A DNA stretch of 44,115 nucleotides from Acidobacteriota bacterium. GTDB taxonomy: Bacteria; Acidobacteriota; Terriglobia; UBA7540. Below are positions 16,881 through 26,700 of this stretch, piece after piece. The translations under genes were made by a program, and so were the position numbers. The stretch is from positions 1-44,115 of the forward strand of contig CADDZJ010000022.1 of the NCBI GenBank assembly GCA_902812415.1, in the 5' to 3' direction. The first letter of the stretch is position 1; each line of letters starts with the position of its first letter. The notes beneath the pieces are model-generated. The model was not told the DNA's origin. It worked only from the letters and a program-made list of their open reading frames with translations, and ran no database searches.

Positions 16881-18305
16881 ATGAGTCCTGAATCCCATGC
16901 AACTCAACTGGTCGTGGTTGGAGGCGGGCCCGGAGGTTATGCTGCCGCATTCCTGGCCGCCGATCTGGGCATGCAGGTAGCCCTTGTCGATCCTGAAGCG
17001 AACCCCGGCGGCGTGTGCCTCTATCGCGGCTGCATCCCATCGAAAGCTCTCCTTCACGTGGCGAAGCTGATCGAGGAGTCGCGATTGGCTGCCAATTGGG
17101 GCGTCAAATTTGCAGAACCCAAGATCGATGTCGGCAAATTGCGCGCCTGGAAGGACTCCGTGGTTGGGAAGCTTACCGGTGGCCTGGGACAGCTTGCGAA
17201 GCAGCGCAACGTCAAATATGTTCGTGGCACGGCGAGCTTTCTGGATTCGAAGACGCTGAGCGTCAAAAATCAATCGGGGGAGGAAAAACTTGCTTTTCAG
17301 CATGCGATCCTGGCGACGGGCTCGCGCCCGGCCATGATCCCGGGCGTTCCTCAGGACAGCCCGCGAGTGCTGGATTCCACTTCCGCATTGGAACTGGCGG
17401 ACGTTCCCAAAAGCCTGCTGGTGGTCGGGGGCGGCTATATCGGACTTGAGCTGGGAACCGTTTACGCTGCGCTCGGCAGCAAGGTTTCTGTTGTTGAGAT
17501 GGAAGACGGGCTGATGCCAGGCGCGGATCGTGACCTGGTAAATGTTCTGGCCAAGCGATTGGAGAAAGCCTTTCAATCGATCATGCTCAAAACCAAAGTG
17601 GTGGAGATGAAAGATGCGGATAAAGGCATTCGGGTGAAGTTTGAAGGAGAGGGCGCGAAGAACGGCGAACAGGCCTACGATAAAGTGCTCATTGCGGTAG
17701 GACGCAAGCCGAACTCCAACGTTCCGGGGCTTGGGAACACCAAAGTGATTGTGAATTCCCGCGGGTATGTTCAGGTCAATGCTCAGCGGCAGACGATCGA
17801 CCCCAATATTTATGCCATTGGCGATGTGGCTGGCGAACCGCTGCTGGCGCACAAGGCGTCGCATGAAGGGCGCGCCGCCGTGGAAGCCATTGCGGGCCAC
17901 AAAGTGGCGTTTGAACCGCGCGCGATTCCGGCCGTCGTTTTTACTGATCCGGAAATTGCCTGGTGCGGTCTGAGCGAAACGGAAGCGCAGAAACAGGGCC
18001 GGCCTGTTCGCGTGGCAAAGTTCCCGTGGGGCGCTTCGGGACGCGCGGCGACGCTCGATCGTACCGACGGCCTCACCAAGCTGGTTATCGATCCGGAAAC
18101 CGAGCATGTGCTGGGCGTGGGAATTGTCGGAGTGGGAGCGGGTGATTTGATTGCCGAGGGAGTGCTGGCCATTGAAATGGGAGCCTTGGCAAAAGATATT
18201 GAGTTGACGATTCACCCGCATCCGACGCTTTCCGAAACCGTCATGCAGGCCGCAGAAACCTATTACGGCACGGCCACAGATTTCTATCGGCCGAAGAAGA
18301 AATAA
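16881..18305 (+). CDS. lpdA: Dihydrolipoyl dehydrogenase (E3)
   Basis: The flavoprotein E3 that reoxidises the dihydrolipoyl arm and reduces NAD+. It has an FAD-binding GGGPGGYAAA near residue 14, the redox disulfide C46-LYRG-C51 (GGVCLYRGCIPSK), the NAD-binding GGGYIGLELG, the second FAD motif YAIGDVAG, and at the dimer interface H447 with E452 in HPHPTLSE. Length is 474 residues, the same as in E. coli. The start is an ATG behind CCAGGAGAAG, 60 bp after aceF. It is the only E3 gene in the window and would also serve the sucA-sucB complex. Confidence 0.98.
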   Translation: MSPESHATQLVVVGGGPGGYAAAFLAADLGMQVALVDPEANPGGVCLYRGCIPSKALLHVAKLIEESRLAANWGVKFAEPKIDVGKLRAWKDSVVGKLTGGLGQLAKQRNVKYVRGTASFLDSKTLSVKNQSGEEKLAFQHAILATGSRPAMIPGVPQDSPRVLDSTSALELADVPKSLLVVGGGYIGLELGTVYAALGSKVSVVEMEDGLMPGADRDLVNVLAKRLEKAFQSIMLKTKVVEMKDADKGIRVKFEGEGAKNGEQAYDKVLIAVGRKPNSNVPGLGNTKVIVNSRGYVQVNAQRQTIDPNIYAIGDVAGEPLLAHKASHEGRAAVEAIAGHKVAFEPRAIPAVVFTDPEIAWCGLSETEAQKQGRPVRVAKFPWGASGRAATLDRTDGLTKLVIDPETEHVLGVGIVGVGAGDLIAEGVLAIEMGALAKDIELTIHPHPTLSETVMQAAETYYGTATDFYRPKKK

Positions 18306-18595
18306 TCCGATCCGGCGAGGGTCTGGTGAGGAGTGAAGAGTGACAAGTGACGAGCAATAGCAACCAGAACTCCGAATTGATTTTTTCATCGCCTTTCACT
18401 TGTCAGAAGTTATGAAAAATCTCGCTGTAGCGGCGATCTATGATCGCCGGATTTTTGTTTTCAAAAACTTCGGCGAACGTAGTTCGCCGCTACAACGGCG
18501 CGGTTTAATTCTTTCACAACTTTTGACGAGTGACGCGCAAAAGCAGCCAGAACTCCGAATTGATTTTTTGCTCGTCCCTCATCACTCGTCACGGA
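18306..18595. other. Repeat-filled convergent intergenic region
   Basis: Between the ends of lpdA (+) and the M16 peptidase (-) there is no gene. Almost the whole interval is explained by a 41-bp imperfect direct repeat (18346-18386 and 18529-18569, sharing CCAGAACTCCGAATTG and a run of six T) that flanks a palindromic element (18397-18532). Confidence 0.6.
18397..18532. repeat. MITE-like palindrome with TGTAGCGGCG core
   Basis: The ends are inverted 21-bp repeats with three mismatches: CACTTGTCAGAAGTTATG at 18397 onward, matched in reverse at 18512-18532. Inside, TGTAGCGGCG (18426-18435) and CGCCGCTACA (18485-18494) bound a core with two small hairpins, GGCGATC/GATCGCC and GGCGAAC/GTTCGCC. 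The core begins and ends like that of the elements at 118-239 and 5331-5452, but the outer repeats are different. Confidence 0.7.
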
Positions 18596-20017
18596 TCACG
18601 GCTTCACGACCTTCATCGGAATGCCAAAGGGCGCAAGCTGCTGATGGATGGCATTCTCATCTCCAACAGCCACAATGGTAACGCGGCCCGCAGGGAAATA
18701 CTTGGCTCCTGCCGCTTGAACTTCCTGTAACGTCACCTTTTGAATTTTTTCGCTTTCCTGCCCGATTTCTTCGGGCGGCAAACCATCCACCCACAACGAG
18801 GCTAACTTTCGGGCCACGGCAGCCTGGAGTTGATAGGCGATGGCTCGCGTTCCCACCAGATACCGCTTGGCCCGCTCGACTTCCTGCTCCTCGGGCGGCG
18901 TGGTCGCCATGCGGTTGAGTTGAACGAGAATCTCGTTGAAACACGCGCCGGTCACTTCATTGCGCACATTGACCATCGTTTCAACGGTGGTCGCATCCTT
19001 CCGCACCCGCAGAAGGGAGTGTGGTGAATAGGAATAGCCCTTCTGTTCCCGAATGTCATTGATCAGCCGAGACCCGAACATGCCACCGTAGATGGCATTG
19101 GCCACTTCGGTGGCCGCAAAGGCCGGGTCACGTTCGAGAGGGCCAAAAGCGCCGAGTATGAAAGTAGTCTGGACGGAGTGCGGCCGCGCCAGCACAAACA
19201 CGGCATGCGGATTATCTTGGGCCGGGGGCTCGGTGGATTCGACCGGCATGTCCTGGGGCGCAGTCCATTGGCCGAAATACTTCTCGACAAGGCTGGTGAA
19301 GCTTGAGGGTTGGAGATCCCCTACGGCCACGAGCACCGTTTGATCGGGCCGAAACTCTTTCCTGAATAGCTCCCGGATCTCCGCCGGAGTGGCGCTGGCC
19401 AACGACTCCATCGTGGGAGAGATGATGCTGTAAGGGTGATCGCCAAAAAACGCGCGCGCGAACGCCCGCTGCGCGATGAAATTCGGGTCGGCCTCGTGGG
19501 CTTGCAAGGCATCCTGTTCGTTGCGCTTTGCCAGAGCCACTTGCGAATCGGGAAAAGTGGCGTTTTGTAGAACGTCGCTCAGAGAGGCCAGGGCAGGTTC
19601 TGTCCTGGAGGATAAAAAGCTGATGCTCAGCGTGTCCGAATCGGAAAGGGGCTGGCCTGTCAGGTCGCCGCCCACCGCCTGAAAGTCATCGGCAATCTGG
19701 CGGGCGCTGCGGGTCCTGGTGCCTTGATCGATGGTATCGAGAAGCAGGTCGGAGAGGCCCGGGCGGTCTTTCGGATCAGCCGCCCTGCCTCCCCGCACGG
19801 CGACAACAAGCGCCACCTTGGGAAAGCCGGGGCGGGGAACAAGCCATACCGTGAGGCCGTTGGAGAGCTTCTTTTGCAAGACTTGTGGCGCGTGGAACGG
19901 AACCAGAGGGCCATAAGGAGGCAAGTCCTTGGGCAAAGGCGGCGTCTGGGCAATGGCGATACACGGCAAGAAAAACAAAATCATCAAGAGCAGGAAGTGG
20001 GGCAGTGAGGGTCTCAT
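18596..20017 (-). CDS. M16 family peptidase-like protein, zinc motif absent
   Basis: A 473-residue exported protein with a signal peptide (LLLMILFFLPCIAIAQ). The fold is M16 (pitrilysin/processing-peptidase): KLSNGLTVWLVPRPGFPKVAL and the domain-2 signature RKEFRPDQTVLVAVGDL. Where active members have HxxEH this one has LSDLLLDTID, so it should be the non-catalytic partner, as in alpha-MPP or the two-gene bacterial M16 pairs. Its ATG (20017) shares one base with the TGA of the upstream peptidase (TGATG), behind AAAGGAG, so translation is coupled. An in-frame TTG one codon earlier is less likely. A role in clearing periplasmic peptides is inference. Confidence 0.92.
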   Translation of the reverse strand: MRPSLPHFLLLMILFFLPCIAIAQTPPLPKDLPPYGPLVPFHAPQVLQKKLSNGLTVWLVPRPGFPKVALVVAVRGGRAADPKDRPGLSDLLLDTIDQGTRTRSARQIADDFQAVGGDLTGQPLSDSDTLSISFLSSRTEPALASLSDVLQNATFPDSQVALAKRNEQDALQAHEADPNFIAQRAFARAFFGDHPYSIISPTMESLASATPAEIRELFRKEFRPDQTVLVAVGDLQPSSFTSLVEKYFGQWTAPQDMPVESTEPPAQDNPHAVFVLARPHSVQTTFILGAFGPLERDPAFAATEVANAIYGGMFGSRLINDIREQKGYSYSPHSLLRVRKDATTVETMVNVRNEVTGACFNEILVQLNRMATTPPEEQEVERAKRYLVGTRAIAYQLQAAVARKLASLWVDGLPPEEIGQESEKIQKVTLQEVQAAGAKYFPAGRVTIVAVGDENAIHQQLAPFGIPMKVVKP

Positions 20018-21408
20018 CAATGCGCTCCTTTCGCGCCGGCCTCTTGCGTATGGGCCAGCGAAGCGGGGACACGATTAATAATGGTGCGATTCCCGGGCGC
20101 CAGATATTTTCGGGCGAAGGCCTCGATTTCATCGGAGGTCACCTGCGAGATTTCCGCCGGAATTTCGTTCACCCGATTGGGGTTGCCGCCAAACAGAGTG
20201 AGTTGGCCCAGAATGGAAGCGCGCGTTACCGGCATTTCCAACTGCGAATACCAGTCCGAACGCATCTTGGTGAGAACTCTTTCCAGTTCGGCCTGCGAAA
20301 CTCCTTTCGTCGCCAGGTCTTCGATGACCTCGTCGTATGCCTTCAATACCTGCTGCTCCGTCACCTTGGGCGGATAATAAATCAGGGAAGTCATCAGGGT
20401 CGGCCCGCCGTACGCATAGGGGCTTCCCAACGGCCAATTAACCCCGCCGTCAACTTCTAAGGCCACTTCTTTTTGTTTGACCAGCACTTGATACAGCCGC
20501 GATGCCTGACCGTTATGAAGGATTTCGCCGACCACCGCGCCGGCAATCGCATCGGTGGAATCGGCTGGCGGCATGCGATAACCGATGGCAACGGCCGGAA
20601 CTCGCGCCAGCTTGTCATACTCCACAGATCGGCGTTCGGCGGTTTGCGGTGCTTCGGAAACATCCGGTTTGGGCGGCACATCGTGTCGCGGAATGGAACC
20701 AAAATATTTTTCCGCTTTCGCAAAAACTTCTTCCGGCGTCACGTCGCCCACGACGGAGAGCACCGCGTTGTTGGGCACGTAATATAGCTCGAAGAAATTT
20801 CGCACATCCTGAAGGCTTGCCGCATCGAGGTCGTCAAAATCGCCGTAGAAGTTATGCGCATTGGGATATTTATCAAAAGCTTTTTGAGGCAGGTCCAGCC
20901 AGAAGAAGCCACCGTAGGGTTGGTTCAGAATGTTGACCCGCACCTCCTCTTTCACCACCTTGCGCTGATTATCCAGATTCGCCTGCGAAAAGTTGAGGGC
21001 TTTCATGCGATCCGCCTCAAGCCACAGCACGGGATCGAGAGCGGAGATGGGCGCGGTTTCAATGTATTCCGTAAAATCGAACCGGGTATCTCCGTTATCC
21101 CAGCCGCCGCCGCCTTCAATGACGCGATCAAAAACGCCTTTGGGGGCGTCGGGCGTGCCTTCAAACATCATGTGCTCGAAGAGATGCGCAAACCCCGTGC
21201 GGCCTTTAGGCTCAAGGCGAAAACCAATGCCGTAGGTGACGCAGAGCCCGAAAGTTGGAGCTGAATCATCCCGCGAGACGACGACTCGAAGACCGTTGCT
21301 GAGCGTCTTTTCGGCCACAGGGACGTTCCACTCCTTGGAAGCGGTGGCTGATCCCGGGGCGGTTAGTGGGATCAGAAGAAGCAGGTAGACCATCGGCAGG
21401 AATTTCAT
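20017..21408 (-). CDS. M16 family zinc metallopeptidase
   Basis: The catalytic member of the pair, 463 residues. A signal peptide (MKFLPMVYLLLLIPLTAPGSATA) directs it to the periplasm. The inverted zinc motif is H75-LFE-H79 (AHLFEHMMFEGT), with the distal glutamate at E154/E155 in KVVKEEVR, the correct spacing. The second half (about 240-455) is the usual M16_C domain with AIGYRMPPADS and a Tyr-Gly pair (YAYGGP). The start is an ATG behind TTGAGGAGAGC. It is followed directly by the inactive homologue, and the two likely form a heterodimeric clamshell protease. The substrate is unknown; oligopeptides are typical. Confidence 0.95.
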   Translation of the reverse strand: MKFLPMVYLLLLIPLTAPGSATASKEWNVPVAEKTLSNGLRVVVSRDDSAPTFGLCVTYGIGFRLEPKGRTGFAHLFEHMMFEGTPDAPKGVFDRVIEGGGGWDNGDTRFDFTEYIETAPISALDPVLWLEADRMKALNFSQANLDNQRKVVKEEVRVNILNQPYGGFFWLDLPQKAFDKYPNAHNFYGDFDDLDAASLQDVRNFFELYYVPNNAVLSVVGDVTPEEVFAKAEKYFGSIPRHDVPPKPDVSEAPQTAERRSVEYDKLARVPAVAIGYRMPPADSTDAIAGAVVGEILHNGQASRLYQVLVKQKEVALEVDGGVNWPLGSPYAYGGPTLMTSLIYYPPKVTEQQVLKAYDEVIEDLATKGVSQAELERVLTKMRSDWYSQLEMPVTRASILGQLTLFGGNPNRVNEIPAEISQVTSDEIEAFARKYLAPGNRTIINRVPASLAHTQEAGAKGAH

Positions 21409-21899
21409 CAGCTCTCCTCAAGTTGAGATGGCGGAATTTATGCCAAACCGTAAATCTAGGTTTCAGGCTGCCGCTTGTCAAGCGCGACGCCATCCGCCCT
21501 GCAATATGTCCCATAGGCGCCTGGACTGAACCCACGGGCGGGAGGCCCGTGCCACGGTTGTGACATGGCCATCCTGGCCATGACCACACATGGTCTGGAA
21601 GCGTTGGTGACACAAGACTCATGCAATGCCGTGCATTCCATTTTTGGCCTGATTCTATGCCACGAGAATACGAACAATTTCCCTGTTTTTTAGTTAAATC
21701 CATTCTTTTCCAGGTGTTACGAGAAACGAACAAATTAAATTAATAAGTCTTTTAAAATCTTTAAGATACATCAAATTTCGGAAATTGTTGGTAAAGGGTG
21801 ATCAAACAAGAAGCCGATAACGTACCTGCTTTCAATGTGATAGGTTATTTTTTACGCTCATCAGGCCTAAACATTCTTTTTTTCTCGTAATCCTGTGGG
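21409..21899. other. Intergenic region with palindromes and an AT-rich half
   Basis: No gene seen. The first part (to about 21700) carries two adjacent perfect hairpins. The second part (about 21725-21895) is strikingly AT-rich against a GC-rich genome, with runs such as AAATTAAATTAATAAG and TTCTTTTTTTCTC. It contains the promoter of the M16 pair (minus strand) and the 3' end of the NALKHG gene. Confidence 0.55.
21531..21582. repeat. Paired hairpin repeat
   Basis: CACGGGC (21533-21539) pairs with GCCCGTG (21545-21551), and CATGGCCA (21564-21571) pairs with TGGCCATG (21575-21582) across a 3-nt loop. Two perfect hairpins 12 bp apart, with surrounding words (CCCACGGGCGGGAGGCCCGTGC) of the type seen as dispersed repeats in acidobacterial genomes. 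Confidence 0.5.
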
Positions 21900-22862
21900 T
21901 CAGGCCTGCGACTGCTCCGCTGGTTCCGAGGAGAAGCGGTCATGCTCTGTATGGCTCCGACCGCCTACATGTTCCGCTGCGTTCGATTCCTTTTCAGCCT
22001 CTCGCTGCGTTCTTTCCATCTCCAGCAGCAGCCTGGTTTTTTGAGCGATCTGGCGATCAATCGAATTCATTTCGCGCATCAGCCAGCGCTGCGCCTCGGT
22101 GGGTGCCAGGCACTCATCCCGCATCACGGGCGTCAGTTCCACATGCTTGCGGATGTAAAGGTGGTACTGCTGGGTGACGTTGGCGATTTCCGCCTCAAGT
22201 TCCCGGCGCAGAGCGGTCAGGCTGGCGCGGTCAGGCGGGGTGGCGTCAGAGGGCTCCGCTAGGGTCTTGAAGAGGCCCCGGACAATGCCCCCGCGCAGCG
22301 TCGGAATGGGTCCGTAAACACACTTCAGGAGAACTTCACAATCGGTGAACTGGCCGACTTCGGCCATGTTCTTAAGCGCTTCCAGCCACTCGAGCAGCTT
22401 CTGGAACTTGGTGGGCGAGTCCACGTCATGGATCAGGCCGACGTTAAGCTGGGCGAGGGGGATCGGTTCGGTCGTTTGCTGGCTGACTTGCAGGCTGTGG
22501 CGCTGGCGCTTGATTTCGAGCTTCTGAACGCGGCGGGCAATGAGCGCCGCCTGGGCGCGCTCCAAGCGGCGGCGCTGCCAGCGCAGTGAAGTGAGGTCTT
22601 CCACCAGCATTCGGGCCGCCTCGGTGGAAGGCTGGAAGGATTCCAGGAGCTTCTGCCGCAGGAGCCGGAATTCCTGCGGGTCTTCACCCAGTTCCGCCAT
22701 GCTGGCGCTGAGCATTTCCAGATGTCTCCCCGGCCGCGACCGGCGACCGTGCTTGAGGGCGTTCAGAGAAACCCGCGCTTTGCCGCTCACGGTGCGCGGC
22801 CCGCGACGTTTGGGCGCGGTTTCGGTCTTCTTTGGGATGTTTTGCAAGTCCGTTAAGGCCAT
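21900..22862 (-). CDS. Hypothetical coiled-coil protein with N-terminal NALKHG motif
   Basis: A 320-residue soluble protein without an assigned domain. The N-terminus is basic and carries RRGPRTVSGKARVSLNALKHG (residues about 19-39), a motif that I recall from multicopy hypothetical proteins in Acidobacteria and Planctomycetes. Residues 85-130 and 215-300 are rich in Arg, Glu, Leu and Gln with heptad-like spacing (LRWQRRRLERAQAALIARR; NSIDRQIAQKTRLLLEMER), so coiled coils are likely. There is no signal peptide. The start is an ATG behind a perfect CGGAGGAAAG. It stands alone next to an AT-rich spacer. DNA binding through the basic N-terminus, or a link to mobile DNA, is conjecture. Confidence 0.8.
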   Translation of the reverse strand: MALTDLQNIPKKTETAPKRRGPRTVSGKARVSLNALKHGRRSRPGRHLEMLSASMAELGEDPQEFRLLRQKLLESFQPSTEAARMLVEDLTSLRWQRRRLERAQAALIARRVQKLEIKRQRHSLQVSQQTTEPIPLAQLNVGLIHDVDSPTKFQKLLEWLEALKNMAEVGQFTDCEVLLKCVYGPIPTLRGGIVRGLFKTLAEPSDATPPDRASLTALRRELEAEIANVTQQYHLYIRKHVELTPVMRDECLAPTEAQRWLMREMNSIDRQIAQKTRLLLEMERTQREAEKESNAAEHVGGRSHTEHDRFSSEPAEQSQA

Positions 22863-23203
22863 GATCTTTCCTCCGGGGGAATAGGGATTTCGTCTTTAAT
22901 CGAGGGGGAAAGTTACAGCAGGGTGTGCGTTGCGAGGGGAGGACGAAGCACCCTCATTTACTAATAAGTTACCATTGTTTCTGCGCTCCGTCAAGTCGTT
23001 TTGCGCAGTGTTTCGCCTTGCAGAAACTCTGCGGCGGTTCATTGCGCCCAGGACACGAGCCGCGGAGTTACGAAACAACTCCGGCTACCGCTGCGGGAGA
23101 GCTGGCGTTGAGGCGCATCCATCAAAATCAATTTACGCTCGCTTAGGATGGATGAAGTATAGTAAGCGGAAGGAATCCCGTGATCTGAGGTGATCCAGGA
23201 ATA
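22863..23203. other. Divergent intergenic region, no gene seen
   Basis: It separates the NALKHG gene (-) from the receiver-domain gene (+). Small open frames on the plus strand have no recognisable product. One short hairpin, CGGAGTT (23063-23069) with AACTCCG (23077-23083), is visible. Promoters for both genes must lie here, but I cannot place them with confidence. Confidence 0.5.
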
Positions 23204-23566
23204 ATGGCCAAAACGATTGTCGTTGTCGAAGACCTGATTTTCCTTTCCAGGATTCAGCAGACGGCAAAGCTGGTGAATGCGGAAATTGAGACCGCCCGGC
23301 TTGACGAGCTGACGGCCAGTCTCTCCCAGGCTCCGGCTCGCGCCATCATCCTTGACCTCAATCACCGCTCAGGGCGCGCCGTTGAAGCGCTCCGAACTTT
23401 GAAGTCCGACCCCTCGACGAAGAATATTCCGGTTATTGGCTTTGTCTCGCATGTGCAGGCGGATGTGGTAAGCGCGGCGCGGGAAGCGGGTTGCGACACG
23501 GTAATGGCTCGCTCAGCCTTTGTCCAGAAGCTTCCCGAATTGCTTCAGGAGCACAAGCGACAGTAA
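23204..23566 (+). CDS. Single-domain response-regulator receiver protein, degenerate
   Basis: A 120-residue CheY-like protein without an output domain. The fold is readable: strand 1 TIVVVED, the phospho-acceptor D51 in IILDLN, and strand 4 PVIGFVSHV with S82 in the Thr/Ser position. The acidic pair after strand 1 is reduced to one ED, and the conserved strand-5 Lys-Pro is missing (VMARSAF), so phosphorylation switching may be weak or lost. The start is an ATG behind CAGGA. No histidine kinase is nearby. Acidobacteria carry related stand-alone receivers, from memory. It may act as a phosphate sink or an adaptor. Confidence 0.85.
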   Translation: MAKTIVVVEDLIFLSRIQQTAKLVNAEIETARLDELTASLSQAPARAIILDLNHRSGRAVEALRTLKSDPSTKNIPVIGFVSHVQADVVSAAREAGCDTVMARSAFVQKLPELLQEHKRQ

Positions 23567-23764
23567 AGGCCGGAGGCTATATTGGTCGGTCACTCAATGC
23601 GGCCGCCCGTGTTTTGTCCCACCCGATGGTTTATTCTGAGATCTGATCGCCGCTGGATTCATCACCCTATGCCCCCTCCTCAGCAAGGAGGGAATTGGGG
23701 CTCCCCCCTTGGATAAGGACGGGTAGCGGTGGTTGTTGTAAAGAATTGACCGGACCTGCTAACT
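23567..23764. other. Convergent intergenic region with hairpin
   Basis: It lies between the 3' ends of the receiver gene (+) and czcA (-). CCCTCCT (23674-23680) pairs with AGGAGGG (23686-23692) around a CAGCA loop, forming a strong stem that could end transcripts from either side, though no T run follows. The neighbouring CCCC/GGGG words look like a dispersed repeat. Confidence 0.4.
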
Positions 23765-26700
23765 TCAGACAACGTCATGCACCACGTCGGTGGGTTTGGC
23801 GACGCAGGCATAAAGCGTGGGAAGGAAGAAGACGCTGATGGCGAGAGAAAGGCTCAGGCCGCCAACAATGACGATGGCGAACGGGCGTTGAGAATCCGAG
23901 CCGATGGCGTGCGAAAGCGCGGCTGGCAGCAATCCCAGAGTAGCCACCAACATCGTCATCATGATGGGTCGCAGGCGCAACTGGCAAGCTTCCACAATGG
24001 CATCTTCCAATGCAAGCCCACGCGCGCGTAGCTGGTTGATGTATTCCAGCATCACCAAGCCAATCTGGGTCGATACCCCGAACAGGGCGAGCAATCCGAC
24101 TCCGGAAGACACGCTGAAATAAGTGCCTGTAACCAGCAATGCGATGAGGCCGCCGAGAGGCGCCAAAGCGACATCCAGCAGAATCACCCATACCCATTTG
24201 AATGAATCGAAGGCGGCGTAAACCAATAGCGCGATAATGAGCAACGTCAGGGGAATAATGACCTCAAGACGTTTGTTGGCTGCCACTTCATTGGCATATT
24301 CGCCTGCCCAGTCGATTCGATAGCCGCTGGGCAGTTTTACGCGCTGGTTAACCTCCTGCATGGCTTGCTCAACTGTGCTGCCCAGGTCACGCCCGCGGAC
24401 GCTGTATTTGACGGCGATATAGCGTTCGTTCCCCTCGCGGTAAATCATGGACGCGCCTTCCTGAACCTTGATATCGCAAACTTGTCCAAGCGAGACTCGC
24501 GCGCCGGAAGGTGACAATATCCGAATATCGGCAATATCCTGTACCGTTTGCCGGTAAGGCTTTTCATAACGCACCACGAGGTCAAATCGCCGGTCGCCAA
24601 TCAGTATTTGGCTGACCGTTTTTCCTCCAACCGCGGTTTCGACCGCGTCCTGAATGTCCGAGACGTTGATCCCGTAACGGCCTGCCAGTTCGCGATTCAC
24701 AATCAGGTTGATGTTGGGTTGTCCCATAACCCGGAATACGCCGAGGTCTTTGATTCCCGGTATGCGCCGCATCACATCGGCGATTTCATCGGCTTTGGCT
24801 TCGAGAGTTTTGAGATCGGTTCCATAGATTTTGACCGCCAAGGCTCCTTTCACCCCGCTGACGGCTTCATCGACATTATCCTCGATAGGCTGCGAGAAGT
24901 TCCAAATAACGCCGGGAATGGTTGATTCGAGCTTCTGATCCATCGCGGCGATGAGCTTGTCCTTATCAGAGCGGTAAGGTTCGGGCCACTGCTTTTGGGG
25001 TTTCAAGCCCACGTAGTACTCGGTGTTAAAAAAGCCGGTGGCATCTGTTCCATCGTCGGGGCGACCAACCTGACTGACGATTTCTGTGGTCTCAGGAAAC
25101 GAGGCAAATATGAGCCGGGCCTGGTGGACAATCCGTTCGCCTTCAGAAGGGCCCGTGCTTGCCGCCAGGGTTCCGCGCGCCCAGATGGCTCCTTCATCGA
25201 GATGCGGCAGGAATTCGGAGCCAACCATGCCGCTTGTCGAAAGATAAATCATCACCGCAAAAAGCGCTCCGGCGCTTGCGAGCGTGGCTTTGCGATGGCG
25301 AAGGCACCCGCGCAGGGCCAGGCGATATCGCGCGCCGAGAAATAACAGGATAGGATTGTGCCATTCCTCGACGTGCCGGCGCAGAAGCAGGCTGGAGAGA
25401 ACTGTTGAAATGACCAGGGCGAAAATCAAGCCGCCCAGCAGTGCAAAAGCAACCGTCCAGGCCATCGGGTGAAACAATTTTCCAGCCACGCCCTGAAGGG
25501 TGAAGATGGGAAGATAGGCGGTGATGATAATCAGGATTGCGTAAAAAACAGGGCGCTGAACTTCGTGCGCAGCCCAGTAGATGATTTCTCCGATGTTCTT
25601 ATGTTTCCATTCGCGCAAGCTGATCAGGCGTAGGATGTTCTCCACCATGACGACGGTTCCATCCACCACCATGCCAAAGTCCAGAGCCCCAAGCGAAAGA
25701 AGGTTTGCCGGAATATGACTCAAATCCAGGCACGTGGCGGCGAAAAGAAGAGAAAAAGGGATCGTGCTTGCAACGATCACGGCGCTGCGGATGTTTCCCA
25801 GGAAGAAAAAAAGCAGAACCGTCACCAGGAGGAATCCGTCCGTGAGATTTCTCAATACGGTATCCGTGGTGTATTGGATCAGATCGGTGCGATCGAGATA
25901 AGGCACAATTTTGACGCCGGGAGGAAGGACGTGACGATTCAGCTCAGCCACCTTTTCTTCAATGCCCCGGAGCGTTGAGTCTGTTTGAGCGCCTTTGCGG
26001 AGCAGCACGATTCCTTCCACCACGTCGTTATCGTCCACGATGGTTCCGTCCGGGTTGCGGATGGTCTTCCCAATCTGCCCCAGCCGTATGGCATGACCCT
26101 GAATCACCTCGCCAACATCTCGCACCCGCACGGGAGTGCCATTCCCCACCTTGAGCACGGCGGCTGCGATGTCCTGAGTATTTTGCATCAACCCCACGGC
26201 CCGCACGTTGAAGGCTTGCTGACCGTGCTCGACGAAGCTTCCTCCGGCATTGGCATTGTTTGCCGCGAGGACCTGCTCAACCTGGCTCAGGGTGAGGTCG
26301 TAATTGATCAGTTGTTCGGGATTAATGAGAACCTGGTATTGGCGAGTGAGCCCTCCGAAACTCGAGACATCGACAACCCCAGGCACGGATTTGAATTGCC
26401 TTTCCAGGACCCAATCCTGAAGCGTTTTCAACTGCATCAAATCGTATCGAGGGTTTGTGCTTTCGAGGGTGTACCAATAGATCTGACCCACGGGGCTGTA
26501 GTCGGGCCCCAACATCGGTTGAACATTGGCGGGCAACACGACCCCGGACAGGCGCTCGAGAACCTGTTCCCGATTAAGCAGGTCGTTTGAATTGTCGGTG
26601 AAGATCATGGTGACCACGGAGAGGCCAAAAAGGGATTGCGAGCGCAGGTCCACCATGTGAGCAATGCCATTCATCTGAATTTCAATCGGAACCGTGATCT

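Noticed and set aside
14973-18389. Open frame of 1138 codons on the minus strand opposite aceE, aceF and lpdA
   Set aside because: It lies antisense to three well-supported genes, its product is Arg/His-rich without any domain, and the absence of stops follows from codon usage of the genes on the other strand.
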